Positions 8,848 through 16,176 of a stretch of 33,685 bases of DNA are shown here, piece after piece. Both the position numbers and the translations under genes were made by a program. Below the pieces are notes generated by a model. That model was not told the DNA's origin. It ran no database searches and worked only from the letters and a program-made list of their open reading frames with translations. Every line of letters starts with the position of its first letter. Within the stretch, counting starts at the first letter, position 1. The DNA is from Desulfonatronum thiodismutans (GTDB lineage Bacteria; Desulfobacterota; Desulfovibrionia; Desulfovibrionales; Desulfonatronaceae): positions 1 to 33,685 of the forward strand of contig NZ_JPIK01000005.1 in assembly GCF_000717475.1 (NCBI RefSeq), in the 5' to 3' direction.

Positions 8848-8919
8848 ATTGTTGAAGCGGCGTGACATGGCAGCGCGTGGACTTCGGCGCGAAAACACGA
8901 CTCACTCAAGGAGCGAAAG

Positions 8920-9117
8920 ATGGCTTACTTCAAATGCGACAACTGCGGAAACACCGTGGAGGCGCGAACGCCGCCGGAAATCTGTCCGGCCTGCGCCCAC
9001 AAGTGTCTATTCGTGGACGTGACCTGCTACACGCCGGAATGCGGAGGGCCGGAATCCAGAAGCATCAACCCGGCCATGTTTGAAAAAGAACGCACCGCGG
9101 ACAAGACGGAAAAATAA
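8920..9117 (+). CDS. Small rubredoxin-like / zinc-ribbon protein
   Basis: A 65-residue protein starting [15 protein letters not shown]. Cysteine pairs CDNC (residues 6-9) and CPAC (22-25) with further cysteines at about 29, 36 and 41 suggest a rubredoxin-type or zinc-ribbon metal site. AAGGAG stands just before the ATG. Small proteins of this kind are common in sulfate reducers. It may act as an electron carrier or a metal-binding structural protein; the sequence does not decide. The C-terminal 15 residues are charged and probably disordered. Confidence 0.75.
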   Translation: MAYFKCDNCGNTVEARTPPEICPACAHKCLFVDVTCYTPECGGPESRSINPAMFEKERTADKTEK

Positions 9118-9119
9118 GC

Positions 9120-9202
9120 GCGGACCAGGAACGATCGGTGAGGGCGGGCCATGCCGGACGTCCGGCATGGCTCGAAAGACGTACGTTCCGCTTGAGGTCC
9201 GC
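9120..9202. repeat. 83-bp nested palindrome
   Basis: The outer arms are GCGGACC (9120-9126) and GGTCCGC (9196-9202), then GGAACG (9128-9133) and CGTTCC (9184-9189). The centre is a perfect 24-bp palindrome at 9148-9171 (arms GCCATGCCGGAC and GTCCGGCATGGC). It starts 3 bp after the zinc-ribbon stop codon and could end transcription or form a cruciform. From 9203 to 9391 no gene is visible. Confidence 0.7.
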
Positions 9203-9391
9203 ACCGGAACAAGGCCATTGCAACAGCACACATTGGGCACGGCTCCCCCAGCAGTCTCTTGCCGCGCATCTCGGGCTTCAGCCGCTGTCAGCGGGATCAT
9301 CAAAAAGAACGAGACAAGTTATACTGCTTGAGGTCGATTATTTAAATTTGTTGGCGTTCCAAAAGGGCCATCGCTGTTTTCGGGCTAGCGT

Positions 9392-9595
9392 TGCATCATT
9401 TTATGCCGCCCTTTCAGGGCTATTATTGTTGGGGGGCGTTTTACCCAGGGCGTTGCCCTGGGCTACGGTAGTTCGCCCTTTCAGGGCTTGTCTGAAGCCC
9501 CAACGGGGCGACATATTATAGCCCAGGGCAACGCCCTGGGTAGATGAAGTTAAAACAAAAATAGCCCTGTAAGGGCGGCATAAAGGCGTCATCAG
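9392..9595. repeat. CCCAGGGC/GCCCTGGG palindromic repeat, core-only copy
   Basis: A long interrupted palindrome built from short palindromic modules: GCCGCCCTTTCAGGGC, CCCAGGGCGTTGCCCTGGGC and their reverse complements. Its ends are inverted copies of TTATGCCGCCCT. The same core occupies the middle of the elements at 15883-16174 and 18890-19175. Unlike those, this copy has no GGGAGCATTA terminal repeat and no visible target duplication. Open frames inside it are by-products of the palindromes. The region from 9596 to 9681 holds only the promoter side of the next gene. Confidence 0.75.
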
Positions 9596-9681
9596 ATTTT
9601 TTTTTATTGTTTCACCCTAAACCAGTATAAAAAGCAAAACCTGACCCTGTTAAATGTACAACAAGCGGGACGGCAAATGGT

Positions 9682-10398
9682 GTGGGATTGCCCTTGAACA
9701 AGCAGCCGATTCTGATCGTTGAGGACGAGCCGAACATCGCCAGGCTGATCGAGACGTACCTCAAGCATGCCGGTTTTGCGACGATCCGGGCCGCCGACGG
9801 CCGCCGGGCTCTGGAACTGATTCGCGATGAGCGGCCGCGGCTGGTGATACTTGATCTGCTCCTGCCCGAGATCGACGGCTGGACGGTCGCGCATGAATTG
9901 CGGCGCGAGTCGGACATTCCGTTCCTGATCCTGTCGGCCCAGAAGGACGAGATCGACCGGGTGGCGGGCTTCACGGCCGGCGCTGATGACTATGTCGTCA
10001 AACCCTTCTCGCCGCGCGAGCTGGTTGAGCGGGTCCGGGCCATTCTCCGGCGTTACGAGGCCGTGTCCAGGAAGGCGCAACCGGCGGTTCTGCGCGCGGG
10101 GGGCCTTGAGCTGGATCCGGAACGCTACCGGGTCAGCCGCGGCGGGGACGAGATCGAGCTGACGCTGGTCGAATTCAGGCTGCTGCAGGCCCTGATGCGC
10201 GCCCCGGGGCGCGTACTGACCCGCGAGGCGTTGATCGCAAGCATGTACGACGACGAGCCCGATGTCATTGACCGGGTCATCGACGTGCACATCGGCAAGC
10301 TGCGGCGCAAGCTGGAACGCGATCCTTCGTCGCCGCGGCTCATCCGCACCGTGCGCGGGGTCGGCTACAGTTTCGTTCCGGAGGACAACGAGCGATGA
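9682..10398 (+). CDS. OmpR-family response regulator
   Basis: A 238-residue regulator. The receiver domain has the acidic pocket VEDE, the phosphorylation Asp58 in LVILDLLLPEIDG, the switch Ser in LILSA and Lys in VVKPFSP. The C-terminal winged helix is complete (VEFRLLQALMRAPGRVLTREALI through RTVRGVGYSF). The start is uncertain: GTG 9682 is used here, and TTG at 9688 or 9694 are alternatives. It overlaps the kinase gene by ATGA. The partner operon for methionine-sulfoxide repair follows directly, which makes it the likely target. Confidence 0.92.
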   Translation: MGLPLNKQPILIVEDEPNIARLIETYLKHAGFATIRAADGRRALELIRDERPRLVILDLLLPEIDGWTVAHELRRESDIPFLILSAQKDEIDRVAGFTAGADDYVVKPFSPRELVERVRAILRRYEAVSRKAQPAVLRAGGLELDPERYRVSRGGDEIELTLVEFRLLQALMRAPGRVLTREALIASMYDDEPDVIDRVIDVHIGKLRRKLERDPSSPRLIRTVRGVGYSFVPEDNER

Positions 10399-11501
10399 CG
10401 GATCGCGCGAAGCTTCCCTGGCGTTCCACGCTGCTGCTCAAGCTCCTGCTCGTCAACCTGCCGGTGATCGTGCTGGTGATGTTCATCGTCTGGTGGGCCA
10501 TCGGCCATCTCGCCGCTGATTACTTCACGGCACTGATGCAGGAATACGACATCGCCCCGGATACGACCCACGCGATGTTCCTTGAAGCAGTGAACCGTTA
10601 CCTCCTGTGGGCCGCGCTGTTTGCTCTGCTGCTCGCGACCGTGTCCTCGCTGCTGCTTACCCGCCAGGTGCTCAAACCGCTACGGGCCATGCAGGATGCC
10701 ACGCGTCAGGTCTCGGCGGGTCACTACGCCGCGCGCGTACCTGTTACGACGAGCGATGAGCTGGCGGATCTGGGCCGTGCCTTCAACCGGATGTCCGAGG
10801 CCTTGGAGCGCAACGAGTACCTCCGGCGCAAGCTGGTGGCCGACGTCGCCCACGAGCTGCGTACGCCGCTGACGAACCTGCGCGGCTACCTGGAGGGTGT
10901 CGCGGATGGCGTCGTGGCCGCTGATCAGCACACGCTGGAGCTGTTGCAGGGCGAGCTGATGCGGCTGGTGCGGCTGGTCGACGACCTGCATTCGTTGACC
11001 GAAGCGGAGGCTGGCGGCTTGCGCCTGGATCGCGAGCATGTTGATCTGGCCGCTCTGGTCGAGCGCGAACTGGAACTGGCCCGACCGATGATCGAGACCG
11101 GCGCGATCGTGGTGTCACGGAATTTTTCGGCCGGTTCCGAGCGCATCCATGCCGACCCGGACAAGCTCTCGCGCATCCTGCGCAACCTGTTGGAGAATGC
11201 GTGTCGTTATACGCCGCGCGAGGGGCTGATCAGTGTCTCCGGACGGCGCAACGGCGACCGTGTACGTCTCGAGGTCGCCAACACCGGCGCGACGATCCCG
11301 GCCGCTGATTTGCCCCACATCTTTGAGCGCTTCTACCGCGTCGAACGTGCGCGCTCCCGCGAGACGGGAGGGGCCGGCATCGGATTGGCGATTGTCCGCG
11401 AGCTGGTCGAAGCGCACGACGGGCAGGTTGGCGCGAGCAGTGAGGATGGCTGGACGCGCGTGTGGATCGAGTTGCCTGAGCGCCTCGTTGATTCATCCTG
11501 A
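10395..11501 (+). CDS. Membrane sensor histidine kinase (HAMP, HisKA, HATPase)
   Basis: A 368-residue kinase with membrane segments at about residues 14-36 and 68-90. These enclose a very short periplasmic loop of about 30 residues. A HAMP linker follows (LKPLRAMQDATRQVSAGHYAARVPV), then the H-box DVAHELRTPL with His153, the N-box LLENACRYTP and the G-box AGIGLAIVREL. It is cotranscribed with the response regulator. The small periplasmic loop leaves little room for ligand binding and resembles envelope-stress sensors. The link to oxidative stress is inferred from the msr genes downstream. Confidence 0.92.
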   Translation: MTDRAKLPWRSTLLLKLLLVNLPVIVLVMFIVWWAIGHLAADYFTALMQEYDIAPDTTHAMFLEAVNRYLLWAALFALLLATVSSLLLTRQVLKPLRAMQDATRQVSAGHYAARVPVTTSDELADLGRAFNRMSEALERNEYLRRKLVADVAHELRTPLTNLRGYLEGVADGVVAADQHTLELLQGELMRLVRLVDDLHSLTEAEAGGLRLDREHVDLAALVERELELARPMIETGAIVVSRNFSAGSERIHADPDKLSRILRNLLENACRYTPREGLISVSGRRNGDRVRLEVANTGATIPAADLPHIFERFYRVERARSRETGGAGIGLAIVRELVEAHDGQVGASSEDGWTRVWIELPERLVDSS

Positions 11502-11506
11502 TTGCT

Positions 11507-11534
11507 TTTACATTTCCTTTACATTGGCTTTATT
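11507..11534 (+). promoter_or_regulatory. Tandem 11-bp direct repeats, likely response-regulator site
   Basis: TTTACAT at 11507-11513, TTTACAT at 11518-11524 and TTTATT at 11529-11534 are spaced exactly 11 bp apart, one helical turn. OmpR/PhoB-type regulators bind direct repeats with this spacing. The site is about 80 bp before the YHS gene and right after the kinase gene, which suggests control of the YHS-msrB-msrA unit by the adjacent pair. Confidence 0.5.
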
Positions 11535-11615
11535 CCCTCTTCACACAAGGGCGCTAGAAAACACCTCGAGGCCACGGAAACATTGCAAATTTCATCGTGA
11601 AACAGGAGGTGCATC

Positions 11616-12059
11616 ATGTCTGTCTGGATCAAAACGGTTTTCGGAATGCTGGCTGCCATCCTGCTGCTACCGGCGATTGCCGGTGCTGAGGGAAGGATCT
11701 ATGTGAAGGACGGTGTGGCGTTGGGCGGCACTGATCCGGTTGCCTATTTTGAAGTCGGAGAACCCGTCCAAGGCTCCGCGAATCACACCCATGAGTGGCG
11801 CGGTGCGCAGTGGCATTTCGCCAGTGCCGAGCATCGCGACATGTTCGCCGGGAACCCGGAGGTCTACGCGCCTCAGTACGGGGGCTGGTGCGCCTGGGCC
11901 GCGGCCGAGAACTATGCGGCGGCGACCATACCGGAGGCTTGGAATATCGTCGATGGAAAGCTCTACCTCAATGCCAGTCTGCGGGTGAAGAGCCGTTGGG
12001 AACGGGACATTGAAGGTTACATCAGGGCCGCTGACGCCAACTGGCCCAACATCTTTTGA
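11616..12059 (+). CDS. Exported YHS-domain protein
   Basis: A 147-residue protein with a Sec signal peptide (residues 1-24, cleavage likely after AGA). The YHS-type core is visible in GVALGGTDPVAYFEVGEPVQG and WHFASAEHRDMFAGNPEVYAPQYGGWCAWA. AGGAGG precedes the ATG. YHS domains are short metal-associated modules; exported single-domain YHS proteins are common, with unknown roles. It is the first gene after the presumed regulator site and precedes msrB by 24 bp, so it probably works with periplasmic methionine-sulfoxide repair, perhaps in metal handling. That role is inference. Confidence 0.85.
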   Translation: MSVWIKTVFGMLAAILLLPAIAGAEGRIYVKDGVALGGTDPVAYFEVGEPVQGSANHTHEWRGAQWHFASAEHRDMFAGNPEVYAPQYGGWCAWAAAENYAAATIPEAWNIVDGKLYLNASLRVKSRWERDIEGYIRAADANWPNIF

Positions 12060-12083
12060 CATATGGAAAACCGGGAGGCCAAA

Positions 12084-12644
12084 ATGCATCGTCGTGACTT
12101 TCTGCTGCTCACTCTCGGAGCGGGCGTATGCCTGATGCTGCCCGCGGGAGCGGCCATGGGCAATGTCAATGCCAATGTCAATGTCGGGGTGCGCGAGTTT
12201 CATCCCGTGACGGATCGTTCCTGGGATCTCGAACCCCTCCCGCATGACCCGGCATTCTGGCGTGACCACGTCTTTGACGCCGCATGGGACATCCTGTTCC
12301 GCGACGGGACGGAGCCCCCCTTCTCGAGCCCGCTGGACAAGCTCTACGAGGACGGCACCTACGTCTGCGCGGCCTGTCACCTGCCGCTGTTCAGTTCTGA
12401 CGCCAAGTACGACAGTCGCACCGGCTGGCCGAGCTTCTACCAGCCCTTCGAAGGTCATATGGGTACGAAGGCGGATCGCAAGCTCTGGAGGGTGCGCACG
12501 GAATACCACTGCATCCGCTGCCGTGGACACCAGGGCCATGTGTTCGATGACGGCCCCAAGCCCACGGGCCAACGCTGGTGAAACAACGGGCTCGCCCTGC
12601 GCTTCGTGCCGGTCGACGAGCCGCTGCCGCAACTGCGAGGCTGA
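12084..12644 (+). CDS. msrB: Tat-exported methionine-R-sulfoxide reductase MsrB, probable selenoprotein (UGA = Sec166)
   Basis: Reduces methionine-R-sulfoxide in proteins. The N-terminus MHRRDFLLLTLG is a twin-arginine signal. The zinc sites are CAAC (95-98) and CIRC (143-146), and the conserved TGWPSFYQPF and GHVFDDGPKPTGQRW follow. The next codon, TGA at 12579-12581, occupies the catalytic position that is Cys in RYCxNS-type MsrB and Sec in animal MsrB1. The frame then continues 20 residues (NNGLALRFVP...) with the correct family C-terminus to TGA 12642. A stem-loop starts 7 nt after the UGA. The start at 12084 is chosen for GGGAGG just upstream; 12063 is an alternative. If UGA were read as stop the enzyme would lack its catalytic residue. 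A nonsense mutation of a Cys codon is the alternative. Confidence 0.85.
12589..12622 (+). promoter_or_regulatory. Candidate bacterial SECIS stem-loop in msrB mRNA
   Basis: GGCTCG (12589-12594) pairs with CGAGCC (12617-12622). Inside, CC pairs with GG across a UCGA bulge, then GCGC with GUGC around a UUC loop. The apical loop lies about 20-25 nt after the UGA, in the range known for bacterial SECIS elements. Pairing was done by eye, and the loop lacks the E. coli GGU signature. Confidence 0.5.
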
Positions 12645-12647
12645 AAA

Positions 12648-13289
12648 ATGAAACCGATAATGATACTGATTCGGAAACTGCCGTGGATCCCTGTCCTGCT
12701 GCTGGCCTGCGTGCTTGTTCCCGCGACCGGCTTTGCCGACGATGAGCAGCGGGCCACGGCCCTGTTCGCGGGGGGCTGCTTCTGGTGCGTGGAAGAGGCG
12801 TTCGACGCGGTCGACGGCGTCGTCGCCACCACGTCCGGCTTCGCCGGAGGCCATGTCGAGAATCCATCCTATGAACGGGTGGTCGCCGGGGGCACCGGCC
12901 ACTACGAGAGCGTGCTGGTCGAGTACGACCCCTCGCGGGTCTCCTACGAGGAACTGCTCTACGCCTTCTGGCGCAATGTCGACCCGCTGGACGGCGGGGG
13001 GCAGTTCTGCGACCGGGGCGACCATTACCGGGCGGCCGTCTTTGTCCACGGCGAGGACGAATACCGGGCGGCCCGGAAATCAAAGGAGGAACTGGATCGC
13101 TCCGGGCGCTTCGATAAACCGATTGCCACGGAAATTCTCGAACGAACCACCTTCTACCCGGCGGAAGAGCATCACCAGAACTACTACCAAAAGAATCCGT
13201 TGCGTTATCGGTACTATGTGACCCGATGCGGCCGCTATTCGCGCCTGAACCAGGTCTGGGGAGACGAGGCCCGGCCGGGGAAGAATTGA
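12648..13289 (+). CDS. msrA: Exported methionine-S-sulfoxide reductase MsrA
   Basis: A 213-residue MsrA with an N-terminal export signal (hydrophobic residues 11-29, possible cleavage after GFA; LLAC at 18-21 could also be read as a lipobox). The catalytic motif is GGCFWC with Cys44 as nucleophile, and TSGFAGGHVENPSYERV, GHYESVLVEYDP and YPAEEHHQNY are all family-standard. Possible resolving cysteines lie in QFCDRG and TRCGRY. It starts 3 bp after the msrB stop codon, so the pair is coupled and covers both sulfoxide stereoisomers in the cell envelope. Unlike MsrB it keeps an ordinary cysteine codon. Confidence 0.93.
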   Translation: MKPIMILIRKLPWIPVLLLACVLVPATGFADDEQRATALFAGGCFWCVEEAFDAVDGVVATTSGFAGGHVENPSYERVVAGGTGHYESVLVEYDPSRVSYEELLYAFWRNVDPLDGGGQFCDRGDHYRAAVFVHGEDEYRAARKSKEELDRSGRFDKPIATEILERTTFYPAEEHHQNYYQKNPLRYRYYVTRCGRYSRLNQVWGDEARPGKN

Positions 13290-13309
13290 TCACCCAGTGA
13301 CCGGCGGTC

Positions 13310-13770
13310 CGCTGAAAAATGCCGAACTGGCGCGCCGTCGCAAAGGCTTCGAACTCTCGCGTTTGAATAGCCGGACCTCGGCCTCTTTTGCTTCTCGTAC
13401 TTGAAGTTTTGGGATGGTTCGCTTTGCAGTGAAAACAGGTTGACACTTTTTCGAAAGCACAAATTCGATATACCCTCGAATGAAGAAACGAACCGCCCGC
13501 TCCCGTTGGTCGCTAAAGGCACGAGGTACGCCAAGGAAAAGATTTTGGAAAGCAGGGAAAAAGCTGCTTTCCAAAAACATTGCCCCTCCCTGTCGGGAGG
13601 AATCAACATCGCCGATAGGCGGTGAGTCTTTTGGCTTCCACATCTTTCCAGCGGAAGCCAAAAAATCTCTTCTTGGCGACCTTTGCGTCCTGAGCGAAGC
13701 GGGCGGTTCAATTCCGGAAGTGTCAACAGTTTCTGAACCATCCCGAAGTTTTTCAACGGGCTGACAAGGA
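13310..13770. repeat. Dispersed GTTGAAAA-type repeat (copy 3), split by a 334-bp insertion
   Basis: The left part at 13310-13410 (GCTGAAAAATGCCGAACTGG, CGCCGTCGCAAAGGCTTCGA, then CTTCTCGTACTTGAAGTTTT) and the right part at 13745-13770 (GAAGTTTTTCAACGGGCTGACAAGGAC, read in pieces) line up with the middle and end of copy 1 once 13411-13744 plus one duplicate of GAAGTTTT are removed. The right terminus is truncated. Only repeats occupy the gap between msrA and the choline-binding gene. Confidence 0.6.
13411..13744. mobile_element. 334-bp non-autonomous element with multiple hairpins and 8-bp target duplication
   Basis: Terminal inverted repeats are GGGATGGTTC (13411-13420) and GAACCATCCC (13735-13744). 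Further inverted pairs are TTGACAC/GTGTCAA and GAACCGCCCGC (13490-13500)/GCGGGCGGTTC (13699-13709), continuing imperfectly to AAGATTTT/AAAAATCT. Inside are small hairpins: GGAAAGCAG.../...CTGCTTTCC, CCTCCC-TGTC-GGGAGG, ATCGCC-GATA-GGCGGT and GGCTTCC.../...GGAAGCC. The flanks GAAGTTTT (13403-13410) and GAAGTTTT (13745-13752) are an exact 8-bp target duplication. It encodes no protein and would need a transposase from elsewhere. Confidence 0.8.
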
Positions 13771-13786
13771 CCGTTGCGGTACCCGG

Positions 13787-14713
13787 CTAGTTGAACGTGT
13801 TCTGAATCAACTCCATGGCCGGAGCGCCGTCCGGGGTTGAGACGCCCGCGAACCAGCCCGAAACAATGTCCATATTGTTTTTTATCCAGGTTCCGGCCAC
13901 TTCGGCGGCGGGCAGACCTTCCTGTCCGTATGCGTTGATCCAGAGGCTTTGCGTCTCGGATGTGACCGTCATTTGCTGAAGAAACTGATATGCGTCGGGG
14001 TATTGCGCTTTAAACCCGTCGCGGACGACCGTATGGATCAGCGACGCGCTCGCGAAGCTTTCCGTGCCTTCGACAGGCTCCAGGTACTCCATGTCTATTC
14101 TGATATTCATCCAGTGCGGCTTCCAGCAGGCGAACGCGACCCATTGGCCGTTGTCGATCAGTCTCATGACCTCCGCCAGCATGATGGGAGTCGTGGTTCC
14201 CGTCTGATCCCAGTCGCCGAGCCCCGCCACGTTATTGGCGATGATTTCCTCCATGGCCGTGTGCATGGGCGATCCGACTTCGATATTGTAGATGTGGCGG
14301 CTGAATTTGTCGCCATGGGCGGCAAGGTCGGCGAAGCTTTGGACTCCTTCTTCCGCCACGTAGTCGGGCACGCATAAACTGATCAGGGCGTCGTCCAGAT
14401 TGGTCTGGACGATTTCCACCGCTCCTTTTTCAAGCAAGGGAGTCAGCAGTGGATTTTGCTGCGGGGTCCAGGCTCCCAGGAACGCATCCACGTCGCCGTT
14501 TTCCATGCCCTTGTACACCACGGGAGGACCGACCTGGATCTGTTCCGTCGCATACCCCAATGCTTCCAGAAGTTGCGCCGCGATTTCGGTTTTGACCTCC
14601 ACGCCGGGCCAGGGCGGCACGCCGAACCGAATGGGGGCTTGGGCCAGGGAGACGGATCCCCAGCTTAAAAAGAGAATGATGGCCAGGCACGGGATGGTGA
14701 GTGATTTCTTCAT
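13787..14713 (-). CDS. Choline/glycine-betaine ABC transporter substrate-binding protein
   Basis: A 308-residue periplasmic binding protein of the OpuAC/ProX/ChoX type, with a Sec signal peptide (cleavage likely after AQA near residue 26). Aromatic segments expected to cage a quaternary ammonium are visible: VPPWPGVEVK, GAWTPQQNP, IEVGSPMHTAMEE and ACWKPHWM. The start at 14713 has AAGGAGG upstream; the open frame reaches 14920 but that part overlaps the maturase gene. It begins 20 bp after the maturase stop codon and is the last gene of the betC unit. No permease or ATPase follows within the window, so it may borrow one encoded elsewhere. Confidence 0.88.
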   Translation of the reverse strand: MKKSLTIPCLAIILFLSWGSVSLAQAPIRFGVPPWPGVEVKTEIAAQLLEALGYATEQIQVGPPVVYKGMENGDVDAFLGAWTPQQNPLLTPLLEKGAVEIVQTNLDDALISLCVPDYVAEEGVQSFADLAAHGDKFSRHIYNIEVGSPMHTAMEEIIANNVAGLGDWDQTGTTTPIMLAEVMRLIDNGQWVAFACWKPHWMNIRIDMEYLEPVEGTESFASASLIHTVVRDGFKAQYPDAYQFLQQMTVTSETQSLWINAYGQEGLPAAEVAGTWIKNNMDIVSGWFAGVSTPDGAPAMELIQNTFN

Positions 14714-14733
14714 GCTTCCTCCTTGGTTGCGAT

Positions 14734-15876
14734 TCAAAAAAGAGAGCCGGCCGGGGCCGGTCGCCCGGAAATGTCGCGGGCGATGCTCATAAAGCGAGGG
14801 ACTGTTTTTTCGTAAAAATACTTCCATCCCTCGCACAGGACGCTTGCGTGGTTGTTTTTTGTCAGGCGGAACGCGGGGCAATCGCCTTTGCAAAGTTGAA
14901 GATAGGGGCAGCGGGCGCATTTTGGAGCCCAGGCCGACTTCTGATCGGAAAACTTCCGATACGCCGCTGAATCAAGAACTTCGTCAAAGGAGTCGTCGTG
15001 GACGTTGCCCAGTTTGTGCCCGGGTTGGACAAAAAAATCACAGGGATAGACGTCGCCGTTATATTCGACGACCAGATACTGATCACAACGGTCCGCCATG
15101 CGGCATTCCACCGCCTTGCCCATGACCAGTCGCGCCAGGATTGATTCGAAGTTGCGGATGCTGACCGTGCCCATGTCGCCCGCGAACCATTTTTCAAAAA
15201 TCCGGAGCAAAAACTCTCCCCATTCGGGTCCGGTCAGGCCAAGGCCGGGGCCAGGGCCTGAGCCGGGCCCGTCGTTCCAGGAATCTTGCCGCAAACAGGG
15301 GATAAACTGGATATGCCTGAACCCCTGGCTCGTCAGATGGTCGTACACCGCCTCCGGATGGTGCGCGTTGGCCGAGGAAACCAGGCAGACCGCGTTTACC
15401 GGCACGCCGTGCTTCCTGAACATCCTGACCCCTTCGACGACCTTGTCATGGGTGGGCCCGCCTCGCGGCGTTTTGCGGAAGGCGTCATGCTGGGCGGCGG
15501 GGCCGTCCATGCTGCATCCGGCGAGAAATCTGTACTTCCCCATGTGAGCGGCCATTTCCGGGGTGATCAGGGTGGCGTTGGTCTGGATGCAGTTGACGAT
15601 TCGGGAACCTTTTCGGGCTGTTTTTTTCTGCAGATCCGTGACCCGCTGAAAAAACTCCTCGCCCATCAGGGCCGGCTCCCCTCCCTGCCAGGTCAGGGAG
15701 TAGACCTGCTGCCTGGTTGCAAAATACCGTTCCAGCATGCGCTGAAGCGTTGCGTCGGACATCCGGGGCTTTTGGCCTTCCGGAGAGAGCCTTTTTTTAT
15801 CCAGATAAAAGCAATACGCGCACGCGAGATTGCAGTCAGCGGAAGCCGGCTTCACCAGCAAGGAAAAAGGGCGCAT
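14734..15876 (-). CDS. Anaerobic sulfatase-maturating enzyme (radical SAM, SPASM)
   Basis: A 380-residue enzyme that oxidises the active-site cysteine of a sulfatase to formylglycine without oxygen. The radical-SAM cluster motif is CNLACAYC (Cys15, 19, 22). Auxiliary-cluster cysteines appear late, in CRMADRCDQY...DVYPCDFF and CARCPYLQLCKGDCPAF. TWQGGEPALMG and QTNATLIT are family-typical. The start at 15876 (MRPFSLLVKP) is clear by homology; the frame stays open to 16053 only because it runs through a mobile element. That element stands 6 bp before the ATG, leaving no obvious ribosome site. It originally overlapped the betC stop codon as TGATG. Confidence 0.92.
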   Translation of the reverse strand: MRPFSLLVKPASADCNLACAYCFYLDKKRLSPEGQKPRMSDATLQRMLERYFATRQQVYSLTWQGGEPALMGEEFFQRVTDLQKKTARKGSRIVNCIQTNATLITPEMAAHMGKYRFLAGCSMDGPAAQHDAFRKTPRGGPTHDKVVEGVRMFRKHGVPVNAVCLVSSANAHHPEAVYDHLTSQGFRHIQFIPCLRQDSWNDGPGSGPGPGLGLTGPEWGEFLLRIFEKWFAGDMGTVSIRNFESILARLVMGKAVECRMADRCDQYLVVEYNGDVYPCDFFVQPGHKLGNVHDDSFDEVLDSAAYRKFSDQKSAWAPKCARCPYLQLCKGDCPAFRLTKNNHASVLCEGWKYFYEKTVPRFMSIARDISGRPAPAGSLF

Positions 15877-15882
15877 CAGTTT

Positions 15883-16174
15883 GGGAGCATTACGCGTTTC
15901 TGTAAATCGGGATGGGAGCATTACACATTTTTTGATGAGCCTCACTCTTTTAGGCCGCCCCTTCAGGGCTGGATAAACTATCTCATTGATATCCCAGGGC
16001 GTTGCCCTGGGCTGTACTTGTTTCGCCCCTTCAGGGCTTGATTTCAGCCCCAAAGGGGCGACCTGTTATAGCCCAGGGCAACGCCCTGGGACAACGATGG
16101 GAAAGCAGACGAGCCCTGTAAGGGCGACCTACCTCAGCGAACGCAGAATTTTGTCATAAACGCGAAATGCTCCC
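15883..16174. mobile_element. GGGAGCATTA-family element B (292 bp) between betC and the maturase gene
   Basis: The ends are GGGAGCATTACGCGTTT (from 15883) and AAACGCGAAATGCTCCC (to 16174), an inverted pair. A second GGGAGCATTAC sits just inside the left end. The flanks CATCAGTTT (15874-15882) and CATCAATTT (16175-16183) form a 9-bp target duplication with one mismatch. The interior is the CCCAGGGC palindrome core also seen at 9392-9595. It has no transposase. The left duplicate holds the maturase start codon and the right one holds the betC stop codon. Confidence 0.85.
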
Positions 16175-16176
16175 CA

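Noticed and set aside
9392..9595. Small proteins encoded in the palindromic repeat
   Set aside because: Frames arise on both strands from the palindromes and recur in every copy of the repeat; no start signals.
12063..12581. MsrB as a simple 172-residue protein ending at the first TGA
   Set aside because: The conserved C-terminus continues in frame and the TGA falls exactly on the catalytic residue, so reading it as a stop would give a dead enzyme.
11667..13049. A 460-codon minus-strand frame opposite the YHS, msrB and msrA genes
   Set aside because: Antisense to three well-supported genes; no recognisable domain or start signal.
15877..16053. A 59-residue N-terminal extension of the sulfatase maturase
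   Set aside because: It is encoded by mobile element B; similar peptides occur in the other palindromic-core copies.
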